DNA of 64,000 nucleotides from Arion vulgaris (Eukaryota > Mollusca > Gastropoda > Stylommatophora > Arionidae). Below the pieces are notes generated by a model, which was not told where the DNA came from, searched no databases, and was given only the letters and a program-made list of their open reading frames with translations. Made by a program: the position numbers and the translations under genes. Below, one piece after another: positions 62,353-64,000 of this stretch. The stretch is taken from the NCBI GenBank assembly GCA_020796225.1, contig CM036755.1, forward strand, positions 58,084,315 through 58,148,314, given 5' to 3'. How positions within the stretch are numbered: position 1 is the first letter of the stretch; every line of letters starts with the position of its first letter.

Positions 62353-62739
62353 GTTGGGAGAATGGCAAAGAATCACGACAAGCCTGGTGATGGAAAGAGG
62401 TATAAAGGAGAAAACTATGTGCATCAGTAGGCTTATAATATACTGCTATTGTGATGGTGGATTGATTTATGGTGATAGTGATGTCAAGAAGATAACCCAT
62501 GAACAAACATAAACTAGGTTCCATTTTAGTGCCCATGGCGACTTCACTGATCTGCTCAAAGAATTTGTCACTGATCTGAAAGGAGTTAAGAGTGAGAACT
62601 ATATCGATATTACAGAAACTACAAGGATAAATAAAAAATGTCATTATTGTTGCTGTTTTCGTTCGCTTTAGAATAACCACTTATAATATGGACAAATGTT
62701 CTCAAATAAGTTTAAAACGATTTTACTATTATAGCTCAA

Positions 62740-63115
62740 ATTATCATCACCTTCATTTTTTGTTCCTGGGCACGAAAGAGTTAGGGGTAATGAACGAGCT
62801 GATAGATTGACTGGCTTGGCTACAATATCAGAGAGAGCTGCCGTGGATCGAAGTGACATTCTTCACGCATTGAGAGTCTTTCCGAACACAGGAGTTTCAG
62901 GGCTGTGAATCCCACTCGCTGACCCGATTAAAAGAGATGGGTGTCAATATTGGTGCAGCCCGAAAAGGACATACTAAATATGCAAAGAGATTGATTAATC
63001 AACATCGAACTGGCGTGTTGGGTCGCTGGACGCTGCTGGATTAGCTGAGGCGGAGATCGGAGCACCTATGGACATGTCCGGAGTGCTATGATGATAGTCC
63101 TCATATAACTGATAA
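62740..63115 (+). pseudogene. LINE RNase H end and C-terminal fragment
   Basis: CPGHERVRGNERADRLTGLA (RNase H end), DRSDILHALR, then after shifts LKEMGVNIGAARKGHTKYAK, RLINQHRTGVLGRWTLLD and SEHLWTCPECYDD. Same family as 26.6-27.2 kb. Confidence 0.88.
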
Positions 63116-63544
63116 CTGAGCTCAAATTGTATTGAGAAAGTGTCTGGTATTCGAGTAACGGAAAGTTTCTATTCGTACATCACTTAGTTACTATTCGCTC
63201 TACTATTTACTAATACAATAACAGTTGAAATGGATTAAACAAACCGGCTATGTACAACCAATGTACTGGAATCTGGTCATTGTAAGTACTCATTGACATC
63301 ATTACCAATTTTTTTCCATACAACACATGTGCTTGCGTAATTATAATAATACATTTTCGATGCATGATATTTCTCTGAATTAATTTAGGGTTAAATAAAT
63401 GAACTGCTTTTTGCAGATGGTCAGGTTGAGTTTCAGTTTGTGTTAGTGGCCGTAGGTGGCCAGCAGTGGAGTGGTCGTGGTGAGTCACTGAGTCAAACTG
63501 AGTGTACTCACAGTACTGTGAGTACAGCACTGTGACTGTGAGTC
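63116..63544. other. unassigned sequence
   Basis: A short imperfect repeat of gtgagtca/actgtgagt lies at 63480-63545. No gene. Confidence 0.4.
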
Positions 63545-64000
63545 ATGACTACACCCTGAACCAAAATTGTATAAATCATGACATGAAAATCAACAACACT
63601 CATCATCATCATCAGGTGCCGTCTCCACATCGAAGGTTGGCTGCAATGAATCTCCAGCATCCTCTGTCTTTCGCCTTGGCGTTGCACACACGTGACACTA
63701 AAACAGAAATAATGAATATGGGAAGAAAACATAATAAACTAAACATCCATGTCAATAAACCAAGTGAAAGAATTCAAATTATTCACAGGAGATGGATGAC
63801 AAGATAGAGAGATAGAGGCAAGAGTGCAAAAATTTGCAGTAACCTAACAGCTAGCCCCATTGTTAATGCATCCAAATATTTCACAGGCAGCTAAGCAACA
63901 GATGATCAACAGCATTTTTATACCTACTTTGTGTTACCAGGGCCAAACATGGACAATGAGCAAAGCGCAGTTACAAAAAATAACTACATGTGAAATGCGT
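63545..64000 (+). pseudogene. RTE-like LINE fragment (d), runs off the window
   Basis: TLNQNCINHDMKINNT, interrupted by a 94-bp insertion, then KTEIMNMGRKHNKLNIHVN, later FTGS-like text, NSIFIPTLCYQGQTWTMSKA and ITTCEMR at the edge. Homologous to 40.44-40.95 kb. Confidence 0.85.
63601..63694 (-). mobile_element. 94-bp insertion with catcatcatcatc end
   Basis: Splits the RTE(d) frame exactly between AACACT and AAAACAG; the undisturbed version is at 40.83 kb. Bounded by acact on both sides (63596-63600 and 63695-63699). The (cat)n end looks like the inverted tail of an RTE-mobilised short element. Confidence 0.7.

Larger units (their letters stand above)
61380..62690 (-). mobile_element. Penelope-like element, RT end and GIY-YIG nuclease, with nested MITE
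   Basis: Minus strand, from right to left: RT piece at 62.68-62.37 kb (QISEVAMGTKMEPS, VYYKPTDAHSFLLY, HHQACRDSLPFSQ); nested MITE; a connecting part with RRDRSLKGMLVQS-like text at about 61.86 kb; GIY-YIG domain at 61.72-61.45 kb (IIYTITCKRCDNAYIGEAGK, QHLRDI, ATHFNETNHFGARDV, RSCSSDDRGRLALENRFISL). The active-site GIY counterpart is AYIGE, as in other Penelope nucleases. Broken by frameshifts and the insertion. Confidence 0.87.

Overview
This is eukaryotic, intron-bearing animal DNA, AT-rich and repeat-dominated. The Oatp/SLCO transporter exon, the zinc-knuckle/C2H2 zinc-finger genes, mariner, hAT, RTE-like and I-like LINEs, Penelope-like elements (PLEs) and many tRNA-related SINEs together suggest an invertebrate, most likely an arthropod. 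The species cannot be fixed from sequence alone. I see no bacterial-style operons, real tRNA or rRNA genes, or CRISPR arrays.

Host genes. (1) The last two coding exons of an Oatp/SLCO-type organic anion transporter lie on the + strand (1179-1243 and 5818-6161). The intron between them holds a decayed mariner, a second transposase relic, SINEs and a 49-bp satellite, and a 31-bp satellite starts just after the stop. (2) Two paralogous genes lie in tandem on the - strand, gene 1 at 29231-21437 and gene 2 at 57275-41028. Each can be built from five coding exons with identical intron phases (0,1,0,1). In order they encode a short N-terminus starting MD.QS, an acidic/basic linker, a Cys-Cys-Cys-His knuckle like the one before the SET domain of PRDM9, a second linker, and one large exon with 12 or 13 C2H2 fingers. 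No SET exon is visible and the phases need none. Gene 1 has a one-base frameshift that cuts off its last four fingers. A decayed finger pair near 40.1 kb is a third relic.

Mobile DNA. 2.08-3.42 kb is a complete mariner with a broken transposase. 13.2-17.4 kb is an almost complete but decayed I-like LINE (endonuclease, RT, RNase H, Cys/His tail). Broken 3' pieces of at least three RTE-like subfamilies and two more RNase H LINEs are scattered throughout. PLE copies occur at about 7.9, 32.2, 42.9, 44.5, 45.1-46.4, 48.1, 60.4 and 61.4-62.7 kb. The 45.1-46.4 kb copy is a 1.2-kb foldback flanked by a perfect 13-bp target-site duplication (TSD). Several SINE families share a 5' head but have different 3' tails, and many have clear TSDs. 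Nested insertions are common: SINE in SINE, SINE in hAT, MITE in SINE, PLE in SINE, SINE in RTE.

Tandem arrays. Units of about 40, 32, 49, 31, 27, 65, 46, 20 and 58 bp occur. At least two grew from transposon coding sequence: the 20-bp array at 52.2-53.2 kb from an RTE ORF, and the 32-bp array at 3.5 kb from a mariner transposase 3' end. Families named A to I here are working labels made only from repeats inside this window.
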